A stretch of 64,000 bases of DNA from Lichtheimia corymbifera B2541. Lineage: Eukaryota > Mucoromycota > Mucoromycetes > Mucorales > Lichtheimiaceae. Below the pieces are notes generated by a model. The model made no database searches. It was given only the letters and a program-made list of their open reading frames with translations, and was not told the origin of the DNA. Positions 34,518 through 48,584 of the stretch are shown piece after piece (the stretch's first letter is position 1; each line of letters opens with the position of its first letter). Position numbers and translations under genes: made by a program. Where the stretch lies: the NCBI GenBank assembly GCA_000697475.1, contig JNEU01001130.1:124001-188000 (forward strand), written 5' to 3'.

Positions 34518-36606
34518 TCAAGATTGCATATCTTCTGGCAAACATACTCCCATTAACATGAAAGGTCTTTCTTGTTCTTTGGTTGGTGACGAAGGAGGTT
34601 CACTAAGACATCCACTGAGTGGTGATGATATGATAGGCGATGTATGTTGTTGCTGATCAACCAAGGACGATGCTTTATCGTCGACGTCATTGGATACATC
34701 GGTCGTGTCTTGAGAAGAAGGAACAATCATGGGTGCAATGATGGAATGATGGGGTTGTTGAGATTCCTTTTCTGGTGTTACCGAGTCTGTAGTAGTAGTA
34801 GTAGTAGTGGTGTCACCCTGTGATGTTGAATTGACTATTTGTTGCTGCTGCTGATGCTTATCAACGACAGTCATGGTAGGTGAAGTGATGAGTACTTCAG
34901 GGTTGGTTGCATTGCTGGGTTGTGAAAAGGGAGGTGCGCTATAGCTAACGGAAGGACGATACCGATACGAGAGCTCAGTCAAATGTTCCAGCCATGCTTG
35001 CATATCAGAAGCCGACTTTGCGCGAAATGTTAATGTTTTTGAGTTCATGGATCGATGACGGCCTCCCCGAGGTTCACTGATAACTGACGTGAATGATAAA
35101 GAGGAGGACGCAGTGGATGCGCCCGATGATGAAGATGCTGGCATGTATTCTTGCAAATGGTGACGTTCCTGTGCTTGCAATTGAAATATCAAATTGTGAT
35201 GTAGATTTGTGGATAATGTGGATACGTTGTAATGGGGAACAAAAATCGATGCATCGGGTTTGTTTGGATAAGATCTACTGCTCTTGTATTCATGCAGAAA
35301 TCCAGCTTGGATATTTATATATGTATAAGCAAAGGGTCAATTTGATCATCCCCCCCCCTTTTGACTTACCAGGTGTCAAGACATAAATATATTCATGCCA
35401 CCGATGCAAAAAGTTAGAATTACGTTCCATGCGAGCAGCAAATAAAGGTTGAACAAGTGGGTGTGTATGATTCGGATACTCGAGTTGGTCCGGATGAAGA
35501 AAACGAGCATTCTCTGATATTAAATCTTCCTTATGATGCTGGCAAAAATCGTTCCAGTCGTCATCCGTAGCGACACTCTCCACAGCTTGGATCATCTTTT
35601 CATATCCGGGATCGATTCCCAAGGCTGTTTGCTCTCGCACATGATAAATATCCTGGCACAATTGTCGAAAATCTTGAATAAATTGTTGCTCGGTAATCAT
35701 GACTTCTTTTTGGAGTCTTAGGATCGTCTCATGCATCTTGTTTGTTTGATGATACACCTTTAACATATGTTGTACTACCGCTATATGATATAACTAAATG
35801 AGAAAAAGGTCTATGATGATCATGATGGTGCACTTGCCTGCATTCACAAGCCATGGATCTTGTTTGGCATGGCCATGTTGTGGATATTGTTCGAAAAATG
35901 AAAGCTGTCTTTCAAGTCGTTGCAGCTTTTTTCTCGCCTCCTTTCTCATCTTTGCAAGGGTGGACAGACAAAGTCGATCGTCAGTATGCACGGATCGTAT
36001 CATTGATTTTAACTCGCGTTTCATGGTAGCCAATGTAGGAATCACGTGCATATCCAAATAGTTACTCAACATGGCATGACCTTTGGCAGTGTCAACGTGG
36101 TGGGTTTCCCACGCCATGCAAATCTGTCGAATCCCATGCATGCAGGTCAAATGGGATCCCAGGAACGTGGATCGATCATTGCTGTTTTCATTATTTGGTT
36201 GCCCAAAGTGATTCATTCGCTCATAGGCTTTTGCTACTTGAGACTCTGTGGCAGCCAATTGACCAAAATAGTCGTATAATTGCTTGACAAGTAACTGCCA
36301 TCCTTCCAGTCGTTCTGTCAAAATTTGTACAGGGCGTATGGCACGAGGACATTCGGAATGCGTGTCTTTGATAAGGTCACCATCGTTACAGTCCAATAAA
36401 GGAGGAGGTGGTGGAGGTGGAGGAGAAGGGTCATCCTCAATGCTGTCATTGGGTTTACTGTTATTGTTGGTAGTAGTAGACGTCGTTGTCGAGATAGGGA
36501 AATTGAGTAATGATATAGAAGGGATGAGGTGTTTAAAGGTCGATGGCGTTGTAGAAGGTGAGCTAGGTTGTACAGCGTTGTTGCGAAATTGCCAACTTTT
36601 TATCAT
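34518..36606 (-). CDS. SLM1/2-like BAR-PH protein (PI(4,5)P2 and TORC2 effector)
   Basis: Three exons, 36606..35838, 35774..35370 and 35305..34518, give 653 residues. A Ser/Thr-rich N-terminus and a run of 8 Pro precede a long helical BAR-like part opening with IRPVQILTERLEGWQLLVKQ. That opening is the signature of Slm proteins. The helices run to about residue 385. A PH domain follows (AGFLHEYKSS, KPDASIFVPHYNV, then SMNSKTLTFRAKSASDMQAW), and a Gln/Thr-rich tail closes it. Slm1/2 bind PI(4,5)P2 at eisosomes and pass membrane stress to TORC2. Intron 1 has a GC donor (ATGCAG|gcaagt). The upstream lipid pathway enzyme STT4 is encoded 1.5 kb away. Confidence 0.83.
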
Positions 36607-36939
36607 TTCAAAAGAGAAAAAGAAGGAGCGTAACCAAGGTGCGTTCTACTATTACCAATACTACTTCGGATATTATGTTGTAATAACGGATCCCCTTTCA
36701 TTTCCAAATTGCCCAGTCATTATTGTATGTATGTGTGTGTATATCATCCAACCCAATTCTTCATTTGACATGGTGCGTTCGTATTGCAATGATATACCAC
36801 GACGTCATGGATCATCATCATCATCATCCATCTAGGAACATCCCACTGACAACAACAACAGCAACAACAAAAGCATTTTCTTGTGGCAATACACAGCAGC
36901 AAAGAGGAAAAAGAAGTGTATATTTCATCCTTGTAATGT

Positions 36940-37486
36940 CTAAACGGAGAAGTTGGAGGGGTTGGTGCCCTCTTCACGCTCAGAGTCCCACTTGGAGATC
37001 TATATATCCATGTTAGATAAGCATGATTAAGAATAAACCATGTCCATTTCTCTCTTACCCATTCGTTGGGGCACAAGCTGTGGAAAGCACGGTAGAATTG
37101 CTTGCAGGGTTCAAAGTCTTCACCACGAGCGTTGACGCACTTGTAGTAGTCGACATAGTTTTGCCAGCAGCTATAAATTCGAATATGTTCTATCAGTCAT
37201 TTGTTTGGAAACGTTTCATAGATAACGGCGACGTACTGCTTGGTTTGGTTGGTGTTGGGGAAACTGAGTTGTATATATCGCAAAAGAGGGAGAGAGAGGA
37301 GAAGAGTCAATAAACAAAGCTATTCAAACGCGCGCATTAAGAATGGCTTAATGGTGCTTACCGAGCGTCGAAGCCAGCTATTTTAACCCATGTGTGGATT
37401 AGCATTGAGTTGCTTAAAAGTCGTAATGAGAGTCTCTATAACTTACCGGTGGTCAACTTGACTTGGGTCTGTTCGGCGTCAGACAT
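36940..37486 (-). CDS. COX12: Cytochrome c oxidase subunit 6B (Cox12)
   Basis: Five exons, 37486..37447, 37377..37362, 37263..37237, 37170..37059 and 36999..36940, give 84 residues. Two exons are only 16 and 27 nt. The twin CX9C/CX10C CHCH motif is intact: CWQNYVDYYKC and CKQFYRAFHSLC. The start MSDAEQTQVKLTT and the end EGTNPSNFSV are typical. The protein enters the intermembrane space by the Mia40 route and caps the dimer interface of complex IV. The gene is divergent from STT4. Confidence 0.95.
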
Positions 37487-38130
37487 GGTTACAATACTTT
37501 AACGAGGTTGGGGAAGAAGGGGATCTGGCACAAAAAATTTGCCTCTTGCTGTTTGCAAAGCAACCCCGGGCAAATGACGTCGGCGTATTCTTCGTCTCCA
37601 TCTTCCGCTCCAATATTGTTGTCAGATCCCATGTTGCCATGGCAAAGCCGCTCCCCAGGTCACTGTAGTTGATCGGCCAATGGGTTTATCCATCACATTT
37701 ATTGTACCTTGAATTATATATTTAAGAGGGCACTTGTCGTACTTTTTGTGCTCGGTAGCCAGTGTGGAGTGTCGCAGTGGTCAATTGTAGTGATTGATAA
37801 ATGGGGTCATCTAGTCCTTATAAGTAAGCAGTCTTACATGTGCATGGAAGTTACCGAGGTCGTAGATACATGTCATCATAAGCTATCTGTAATGTTTCTA
37901 TTACTACTACTATAAAGGCAACTTTTATAAGATTGGGTATTTGCTTAAAAAGCTATGGATTCTTTGATAGATCATAGTAGTAGTGATGGTGGTGGTGGTT
38001 GTGTGAAAAAGAGCACGTGACACCTATCTCAGCCCATTGGCGGATTTCGAATCGAGACTAGCCATTACCTCTCTTTCATGCTGTTCACTCTTTTCGTGTC
38101 ACCTTAACGCATCAAAGGATCAAAGCAAGC

Positions 38131-41100
38131 ATGAACAGGTAAACACACCCTTCACTGTCATATTCTCCACTCACTGGTATGCATGTAGTACTCGAGGGAA
38201 TCTGCACGGAGAAATTCTTCAATGTCTTTCGGAAACGTTGACCGATCCGCGATCCATGGCAACTGAGCACAATGTGAACACCATTCTCCAAGCCTGTCCT
38301 CCAGATCCAAAAGAAATGACTCGACATGAAGAAGAAGAAGAAGAAGACTACGTGGGTCACATGGTATGGGTCTAGCATGTAGCAATGTATGTGGATGATA
38401 GCTAATATGTATGTATGTATGCAGACTGAGCGCCATTTCGACGGCTTGAAAGCATTGATACGCTATTGTACCCATGGAAACTGCAGCCGAGATGATTTGA
38501 TCGATCGATTACTCAATTATCTTGAACATCTACCATCTTATACTTGGGAAGAGACGATACGAGCATCATGTATGTCCAAATGCATCTTTACTATTCTTCT
38601 TGTACATTAATACCATCCATGTGAATGCAGGCCCCGCACTTGCTGATTCAGTGACCTTTTCGATTATATCCGGCATTCTTCATATTGCAAGCAAACGTCA
38701 CGACAGGAGGGAGGAAATGATGAATACCATTATGGATTATGGCACATGTATGGTTACGCGCTTGGAAAATATCGATACGGAAAATGATGACGATATAGGT
38801 CAGTAGTAGCTGAGGTGATGGAGAGCGGGAGATCCAACTCAAACGATTCATCCTATAGCATACAATATTGGATTTTCAGTACCTTCGTTGGCCGGTTGGT
38901 TCCGTGCACTTCAACTATCGCCATGCATGCATCGTGCCAATGACATATTGAACGTTTGGAGCCGTATGAAAGCATTCGCCCAAGATGTCAGTACGCTTGA
39001 GCGTGTTCGACAAAGCATCCGATATGTACTATCATGCAGACATGAATCATCAACAACAACACCACCAGACCGATTTTTGTATTGTCATCAGATTCTGGAA
39101 GGATATTGGAAGGCTGGGATCCCTTTTAGCAACAACCGCATTATTTATGATCTTTTGATCCTCTTACGTAACAGCTTGGCACGCAATCTACGCCCTGATG
39201 ATCCGCATCTCGATATCACTTTTTGCCATGACACCTTCCAAAAGCTTCATTTGACCAAAACGCTCGAGCATTCAAAGTGGTCGCAATTATTGGACGTTTG
39301 CCTACCGGGACATGACGACGTGGAAAGGTCACCTGAATTTATCAAATGTCTTTCAGCCATCTATGTGACATGTCTGGAGTATTATCAAGATGTCAAGCGA
39401 TATACAAGCTCCCAGCAAAAGATCAGAAATGATGGGTATCTCATATTCATTATGGGCTTATGTTTGGTAAGTGTCGATGGTTCTGCATTATTGATAATCA
39501 TCTCATCCCACCTATTTAGCAAGTAGCTGCCCTGGCTTCAGTACATCTGAAACAAGTGGATGAAGTGCTGATCGAGAATATCAAGGAGAGCTTATTTGAA
39601 ACCCCATCGCCCTCACAAGAAGAAAAGGATGCCTGGATCTATATAGCGGCTCTTGATGCTGCTGCCATGGTCTCCATAAAGTAAGGATCATCATTGTAGA
39701 ATAGAAGACTTGTTGGATGATTAACTTTGGGTATGTATTATCAGATTTCCAAGGAAAAATGGATCCATGATCGATACCATATGCCGGTTTCTGGCCGTTC
39801 CTTCGACGGTGTTTTACTATCGATGTGATCCTCCCGATGCTAAAGAACCCGGCTGTACCAGCGTTCGAAGATTTGCAATTATGCGCCTTGCTCAATGTAT
39901 TCAGGTATAATGGAATGGGATGGTTTAGTGCATAGCATGCCATTCACACGGACGGGATTTTTAGATAAATCAAGACATGCAAAAATCGCAAATTGCAGTA
40001 TCCACCTTGTATTCGTTGCTCAACCAAATGACCCAATACGACCATGAAGAACAGGAGCTACTTCCAGGAAGTGTTGACATGCAAGACATAGCGCCAAGGA
40101 ACCAGCAGCTGACTGCGGAACAACGAGAGCAGCTTTGTATCAATGCCTTATCAGCTATCATTGGTATTGCAGTACGACTTGAAGAGGATGATGTAAGAAG
40201 AGGTCTGTTGCACACAACACCATTCTAAATGACAACATGAACTACGTAGATCACAAACCAAGCATTGTCTATGCTCGTTTTAAGACGCCGAGTGCTTTCC
40301 AAAACGGCAACGCTTGCTCTTGTACGGCAATTGGTTGATCTTGCACTTGTAAGCCCTGTTCCGGTGTTTGCAGACATTATCAATGTATTTTCCATCATTG
40401 GCCGAGAATCACTTTCCAATCGAGATGGCGTGGACGAGTTGACTTTTAACACGGTGAGTCACCTATCATCATCACATCCATTCTGATGATATGCTTAATA
40501 AATCGATAACAGGTCATCGAATCCCAGCTGGATTTGGCGCAAAGACTGAGTAAACGACCTGAGCACTACGCCAAATATCTCGACCACATGTTGATATTTT
40601 TTGTGGATTCTGGGATGCTGATTCAACATATACAGCAACAACAAAAGGAAAAGGAGCAGTGCGACAGCTGCGTGGTGGTGCGTTCAGCATACCTGGCAAG
40701 AATGCTTCCTGTTATACAAGCGTTATTGCAGCACGATGATTTCAACCCACAGCATGACGCCACTGAGGAAACGGTGACCTTGTTCCGCAACATGTGGTTC
40801 CATTGCATCTTGTTTGACTTTGTTGATGGTGACATGCGTGATAGTCTGCTCTCCATAGCGAAAAAGACACCTCCTTTGGTGACCAAAGCAGCTTCCGATC
40901 ATTTGGAAAGTGATCTCGAATATAATTCAGTACTTGTGGGTAGTGGAGGAGGAGGAACAGCAGCAGCGAATTCAGCCCGTGCCCAGTCTTTGCGACAACG
41001 TCTGACAACATTGCTCGGTCCCAATTGCACATACAGTATACGCAACATGCCATTTTCTCAGGTCATGTTTACATTGGCCGTCTACCATCTCGAAATCATG

Positions 41101-44100
41101 CGAAGTTTTATGGGCGATTGCAGCTTTATCCTGCATTATTATTCCAATGATGGGATAGGATTTGAACATTCATACCTCGGCCAATGTCTACAAACGATGG
41201 TGGATCTATGTGTAAACACCTTTATCAAGGAGACTCAGCAAAAGGCAGCCAACCAGGTGTTGAATGAACAACTCTGCGCACAAATGCAGGCTCTCTTACC
41301 CATGTGCTGCCATCGACTGCGACAAGTCCATCTCTTGGCTATCAAGGTGACCAACCGGCTTGTCAATGCATTTCCCCAGGTGTTTTCGGAGAAGGCACTC
41401 ATTACCCTTTTACTTGAATTGATCCAACTCACTTGGTTGAGTTGTGAGGCTTGCTATCGAGACGAGGTATATATGAGTTTATGAAATCCAATGGCCATTA
41501 GCTCATAAGGCTATCTCTCCCTCTCTCTATATATATAGTATACATCCATCTACCAATTTACATCCGATCGGGCAGGGATTACACTAGAATTAAGCGATTA
41601 CCAAGCCTATCGTCAAGAGTTATGCTCAACACTTTACGACTATGGGAAACGATGGCTTATCAAATCGATGGATATGGCATGCAAAGAAGTGACCGGATTG
41701 CTACAGGACTATCTCGCAGAATACAAACGCTTCGACCCACATATGCCCATTGACACGGTTCATCTTGGGAGGTCCTTGGCGTTAGAAATTGGGAAAACGG
41801 CAGCAAAAAACCAGCTCTATGTAGGCAAGTATGGGATCAATGAATACATCATTTTCGTGGTGCTTATTCTTTTGTTGTTGCGATAGACTTTGCACCCAAC
41901 ATATCATCGGTGCCTTTGGATGCATCTTCTGATTTTGTTCACGGATTCACAACACGGATATATCATACTGGAGAGATCAATGGGATGAATTATGTAGCTG
42001 CAGTTGATCGTCATCAAGGTAAGAAAAAAAAAGAGACAAGGATGTATGAAAAATATCCCCTGACCCTTTGATTTAGATAAGGTGCCAACCCCAGGTAGTT
42101 TTGCATGCTACGACGAGCAATCCCCGTTTGGATTTCGGATGCTTCAAGACCTTTTGGATGATGCCAAGATGGGACGACATGTGCACATTGATCGGTTACA
42201 TGGAACTATGCTTAGAACAGCAGCAGCCATAGTGGCATTGAAAAAGGTAAACATATACGCACAATTCAAGCTGTAGTAGTGTCTAGGTGCTTATGTCGTT
42301 GTTCTACTAGGTTCATCCAGACTTTATTGCATACATTGTGCGAATACCCGTCTACATATTTACTGCAGAAGCCATGGAAGTAGGCACCAATGTGTGGAAC
42401 TGGATACTTATCGAGTGTCCTGAAGTTGAAGAACGATTGATGATCGAGATGCTGGGGATGTGGCAATGGACACAACGACACAGAAAAGGATTGTTTTCGC
42501 CCAAAGTAAAGTAAGTTGTAATATCCTGGTATTGAAGATGGGTTTATATATACTGAGCATTATTTTTAGTTTCAACGACCCATTCGAAGAACACATGACA
42601 TACAAGCCCTCCGATAAATCCGATCTTGAAAGCGTACTGCAGGAAGCTCGGTCATTGTTCATACCCCACCTCGCTTGGATCGAGTTCATCCACAGCCGGT
42701 TCAACGCTACTCGCCATATGAGAAAAAACTTGACCAGCTTGTTTATCCACCTACTTGGCAGCACGTTTCGCAATGCACATCTCATGAGGTATGTGTCATC
42801 AAGAGAGGTAGTAGCAGCAGCTCCTGAACAATATCCTTTATTTTCAGTACACATTCGCTTTCAAGGCAACCAAGGTTCCATATGCTGTGGTTGGGTCTGA
42901 AAATCCTAGAGACCGTCAACATGGAAGCATTCACAGAACACAATTTCCGAACATTGGTTTATGGAGCGGCTTTCAGCTGGTTTTGCCTACCACCAAAGTA
43001 GGTAGCATTGAAACGACCAAAACTATCTTCGTATCTAATAACTAGGGTTATAATAGATGGCATTACGGACCTCGCAAAAGCTACACTCTTCAAGAATACA
43101 AACTGATGACCGATTTCTACCATGCATTGTCTCGAGATACACCTCGCTTGAATCAAGTATTGACCAGCTCTCAGCTACGATTATCCCAGTCAAATATTGC
43201 ATCTGGAATTTATAAGTTTGTTGATGGTAGGTCCTTGGATCAAGGAACATACGCATTGATTTTAATGTTGGTTGGACAATCATCGTATGTAGACAAGACA
43301 CGGGATGATGTTCTGAAGCAACATAAGCAAAAACGCAAGCTACTGCTGTTATTGGTGGAAAATGAATTATCAAGACTATCAGTTTGGTGCAATCCATTGA
43401 ATACGGTTGGTCACGGACATCCGCCTTGCTTTGTTGGCAAAGCCGAGAAAAACATTACTACAGATGTAAGCGTACATATTGTTATCTTTACATTGATTTT
43501 GGCTGACCACTTTTTTTCTCTCTGAAAAGGATGAATGGAAAGAAATTGTGCGCTTTGCTTGGCAAATGGAACCCAAATTAGCCGTGCAGCTGGGATCGCG
43601 ATTTGTTCAGCCCGCCATGTTCCACGAGCTCCATCGTCTCATTGCTAATAATTCATTGGATGTGGTGGATTGTCCTGATGCTCTTGTCATATTGCTGGGT
43701 AATGGCATACTACCAGGTGCAAAGCTGGATCTAAAAGTAAGCAAAGCTATATGGGGTATTTGAAGCAGTAATACACTAACAAGATACCTATCAATGATTA
43801 GTACCTGCAATACTGGTCTGCGGTTCCTGCCATTACGGCTGCCAACTACTTTTTACCACCTTTTCAAAACCATCCAAGCATTCTACAATATGCTATGCGT
43901 GTCCTGGAATACTACCCGGTCGACTTGGTTTTCTTTTATGTTCCTCAGATTGTTCAGGCTTTGAGATATGATGAATATGGCTATGTTGAAAAGTACATCA
44001 TGGAAGCAGGGCAGGTGTCGCAGCTATTCGCCCACCAAATCATATGGAATATGCAAGCCAACTTTTACATTGATGCGGATAAGGAATGTAAAAAGGTGAG

Positions 44101-45541
44101 TCATTCATTATTACAACGACCTTTTTAGAATTGTGTTGCTTAGTATTTACACGTTAGGCCGACCCATTAAAGCCTACTCTGGAGCGAATCATCAAGAATT
44201 TGGTTGATTCTTTCACTGGTGAAGACCGCTCGTTTTATGAACGTGAATTCAAGTTCTTTGGAGAAGTGACAGCCATATCGGGTTATTTGAAGGAATACAT
44301 CAAATTTGGTCAGACCGAAAAGAAGCCATTGCAAAAAGTATGTCTATAATGTTGTCAATCACACCTTGCATGAACTCACATTCAACATCGCTCGTAGCAA
44401 CGACTGGATGAAGAATTGGCAAAGATCAAGGTTGAAAAGGGCGTGTATCTTCCAAGTAATCCTGATGGTGAAGTAAAAGAGATTGATCGTACTTCTGGTA
44501 AACCTCTTCAAAGCCATGCAAAGGTACACATAGACAACTTTCTTTTGCATGAACTATGTTGTACTCACTCGTTTGATTGATCGATGTATAGGCCCCTTTC
44601 ATGGCGACCTTCAAGATCCAAAAAGCGGACCAGCTTATCGACTTGGGTGCTATTTTCAAAGTGGGCGATGATTGTCGACAAGATGTCTTGGCACTCCAAT
44701 TGATTGCCGTCTTTAAGAATATATTCACCAGCGTGGGCCTTGACTTGTATCTGTACCCCTATCGAGTAGTTGCCACTGCCCCTGGTCGTGGTGTGATTGA
44801 TGTTATCCGAAATGCTATTTCACGTGATCAGCTCGGTCGAGAAAAGGTCAACAACATGTACGATTACTTTGTTGCAAAGTATGGGACACCCGATACACCG
44901 GCTTTTCAACGTGCACGGACCAACTTTGTGCAAAGCTTGGCTGCATATTCAGTATTGTCATACCTTCTTCAATTCAAAGACCGGCATAACGGCAACATCA
45001 TGATTGATTCCGAGGGCCATATTCTGCATATAGGTAAGTCCAAACAAAAAGGTTGTGTGTGGCATATGGATATTCATCGTGACATTTATAGATTTCGGAT
45101 TCATCTTTGATATTGCCCCTGGTGGTATCACTTTTGAGAGCTCGCCATTCAAGTTGACCACTGAAATGGTTCAAGTAATGGGAGGTGGAGCTGATGAACA
45201 GGCCTTTAACCAGTTTTCTCAGTTGGTGGTCAAAGCCTATCTTGCCTGTCGTCCTTATGCTAGTCAAATTTGTCAGCTTGTGACCTTAATGTTGGAATCG
45301 GGGTTGCCATGTTTCAAGGGTGAGACCATCCAGCGGATGCAGAATCGTTTTCAGCTTGGCCGATCCGAGAGGGCTGCTGCAGATTTCATCATGTTACGTA
45401 TCAAGGATTCTTGCGAAAATCGGCGTACGGTCATGTATGACTATTTCCAAAAGCTGACAAATGGTAAAGTTATACCATCATTGCTATCCCCTCAACAACA
45501 TCACTCATGGCATTTTGTTCCTTGTAGGAATACCATACTAG
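38131..45541 (+). CDS. STT4: Phosphatidylinositol 4-kinase STT4 (PI4K type III alpha)
   Basis: About 25 exons and close to 2,000 residues. The proposed start is an 8-nt first exon (38131..38138) spliced to 38189..38363 in frame. The last exon 45528..45541 gives the standard ending NGIPY. The body is a long helical solenoid. The PIK helical domain lies in roughly 42.4-43.9 kb. The lipid kinase domain (44.6-45.5 kb) has [16 protein letters not shown], the catalytic loop [14 protein letters not shown] and the metal motif [12 protein letters not shown] split by an intron. It makes PI4P at the plasma membrane, precursor of the PI(4,5)P2 that Slm proteins bind. The large exon 40514-41466 is the longest. 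Internal exon limits were not all fixed. The start is the weakest point. Confidence 0.9.
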
Positions 45542-46019
45542 TCGACATGATAGAAAAGAGGACGTTGAATAAAGATATTGTGTGGTCTCATATATTTGTT
45601 GTACGAGTTAATCCATGTTTGTATTTTCCATTTCTCCAACGTAGTACGATGGTGGAGTGATACACAAAAAATGTATTGCATGATCATATTGTTATTGTTA
45701 CTACATACACAGCCTAATGCACGTTATCATGACAAGTGATGAAAAAAGGTCCCGGCATGATGAAAAAGGGATGGAAAGAAGGAAAAAAAGTGGTGTCATC
45801 TTGTAATAAAACAGGGCTGTGTCGTCAAATCAGAATGCAACACATGCAACACTGTGCTAATTGAATCACCACTCGTAGCATTTTGTTTACTATTTCTGAT
45901 GCCGCTATTATTATATTATGTCAAGCAGGGCAACTGAGACAACACACGTGGCAAAGCTTTAAAGGAAGTCTATGTACCTGTTGCATAGCTTCTTTTTTCT
46001 CTTTATACACCACTCACTC

Positions 46020-48262
46020 ATGGCATTTCGCAATCGGCATTTCTTTTTCTCAATACCCTTCTTTACATTCCTTCTTTTATTATTCAACATTGCACATGCC
46101 GGCTTTCAACCCGTCCTACAAGAAACAAAACCGATCGACTTTGTCGAGAATGTACTAGAGCCCTCCGAAAACTATTGTAACGTGAGTGCCTTTACACTTG
46201 AGCAACTTGGGCTTCATAGGCTTCTCCCCCCAACCCGCCCCACTAACGCTAGCGCTATAGCCATCGGGTCAAATTGAAGATACGTGTTGCGACTTTCGCA
46301 GTGTGGAGGAGCTTCAACGCGATGCATTTGACAAGATCCAAGCTCTCGTTCAGTCCAAATTCTTCCGGTATTACAAGGTAAATGGTACACAAAATAAAAA
46401 GGATGGCATGGTGATAATAGAGATGCCCATTTTTCTAGATCAACTTGTGGCGAGAATGTCCTTTTTGGAATGAAGATGGATTCTGCATGAATCGGGATTG
46501 TGCAGTGGAGACAACGGATGAGGTATGTTATAGACAGCATGATCAAAGATCAACGGATGGTGTATTCAAACGTCTCTACTTTAGTCATCACTACCAGAAG
46601 AATGGCGTCAACCTGCATTGAGCGCTGTGCAGATTTCCCCGAAAGGATCGGTAACATCCTGGCTATGATCTATGTTGACAAACGCCAACCAACTTTTATA
46701 GGGATTCCAGCCTTTTCAAGAATGCCAATATAAGGATCAAGACTTTTGCCTCTTGAACGACGAGTTTGATTCAGGTATAACTCGGACTTTATAATACATC
46801 ATAATCCAAGCGTCGATACTCATCGTTTTTATGTATAGAATGTGTCTATGTTGATTTGACCGAGAATCCAGAACGCTTCACCGGATATGCAGGACAATCA
46901 TCAGCACGTGTATGGAATGCCATTTATCGGGAAAACTGCTTCAATGTTGTGGATAAGATGACCGAGGGATGCCATACATGCAACAACCAACTCGGCCAAA
47001 AGACGTCAACAGCCACTTCGCCTAACTTTGCATCTGTCCCCAGCAATACGGATCAACTGCGCCATTTCTTGAGTGATATGGCTGAAAAGCCCGATGAAGG
47101 AGATGAAGAAGTGTGCTTGGAGAAACGTGTTTATTATCGGTTGATATCAGGTAAGAAGATGCTGGATGCTACCTTTTGGAATGGATGATGGGCTTACCTT
47201 GGATGCCGGCGAAAATAGGTTTGCATTCATCGATCTCTATCCATATTTGCGACGAATACTTTGATCAAAATACGGGCCAATGGGTAAGAGAGAAAATGAA
47301 ATGGACAACTATGCCTGTACTTACAAGTGCTCTTCTAGAAACAAAATCTCGACTGCTTTGTCAACAGGATTGGATCACACCCAGAGCGATTGCAAAACAT
47401 CTATTTCACGTATGCTGTGGTCGTACGCGCAGTACAAAAGCTGGGAGGATATATGAAAGCATACAACTTTTGTACGGGGGATGATAAGGAGGATCAAGAA
47501 ACCAAGGTAGGTTTTTCCATGCAGGATATATATATATATACAACAGTTCTCATTGATGCATTTTTGGCATTAGAATGCGGTGCTGGATTTGATCAACACC
47601 TTTAGTTCATGTCCTACTACCTTTGACGAGAGCACGATGTTCCAAGGTCCCGATGCCAAGGTTTGTATATATGCATATGCCTTGTTTACTGATTTATTAA
47701 CCTTCTTCCTTGTAGTCATTGAAGCTCGAATTCAGGGATCATTTCCGTAATGTGACAAGTATCATGGATTGTGTTGGCTGTGAAAAATGTCGACTCTGGG
47801 GCAAGATTCAAACCACTGGATTGGCAACAGCATTGAAAATCCTTTTCTCGTACGAGGAGGATAGCCTTGAGTAAGATCGAGTCATGTGATTCCAAAGTGC
47901 AATTTAGGGCTAACATTGCAACGCATAGTCCTTTACGTAACCCTGGCCTTCTTCAACGCACCGAAATTGTTGCCCTGTTCAATACTCTTAACCGATTTAC
48001 GGAGAGCTTACACGCGATTGAGCGATTTAGAGAGCTTTATTACGAGCGTTCCCATCCTGCATCGCAGGTAATGTTTCAGGAAAATATCATAGTTGCGGAT
48101 GCAGCAGCTAACAGCTTTATATTATAGGTCAAGGATGTATCATTTATCTACAGCTTGCTATCTAAAGGTGCAGCTCAACTTGAGAGCACTTTGGCACAGT
48201 GGAATATACCTTTACCGAGTGTCATGCGTAGATTATTAGAAACATTGATTCCCTCACACTAG
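46020..48262 (+). CDS. ERO1: Endoplasmic reticulum oxidoreductin ERO1
   Basis: Twelve exons from 46020 give 520 residues. A signal peptide ([20 protein letters not shown]) leads. The shuttle disulfide lies in [15 protein letters not shown] (a CX4C at its end). FAD-contact segments include [20 protein letters not shown]. The catalytic CxxCxxC motif reads [12 protein letters not shown]. Near the end a segment, FIYSLL, keeps the family form. ERO1 re-oxidises protein disulfide isomerase in the ER lumen and passes electrons to oxygen. All twelve joins keep frame with GT..AG introns. An ATG further upstream at 45972 is in frame but would put 16 residues before the signal peptide. The gene converges on the Ras-GAP gene. 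Confidence 0.94.
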
Positions 48263-48411
48263 TAATACTAATTAAAAGGAGCATAAACAACGACAAATGT
48301 CATAACGTCAACTTGTCATACACGCTGTTAGTATTCATCCCCAAAAATTCCTCTCAATGATTATCAGTGAACATAAATGTGATTATCAGATTATGACTTT
48401 GGGTAATAAAA

Positions 48412-48459
<48 letters not shown>

Positions 48460-48584
48460 GCTGTTCTTGTTATCTAATAAGCGTATGTTTGTGTGGATGT
48501 GTATATGTGCGTTGTATATATATATATATATACGTGTGTGTGCGTGTGTAATTAGAGTGATGAATGTGGTATCTGTAGTATCTA
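48263..48584. repeat. Microsatellites between convergent ERO1 and Ras-GAP genes
   Basis: A (GA)n run at about 48415-48455, a (TA)n run at 48515-48532 and (TG)n-like sequence just after it lie in the shared 3' region. I see no gene here. Confidence 0.75.
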
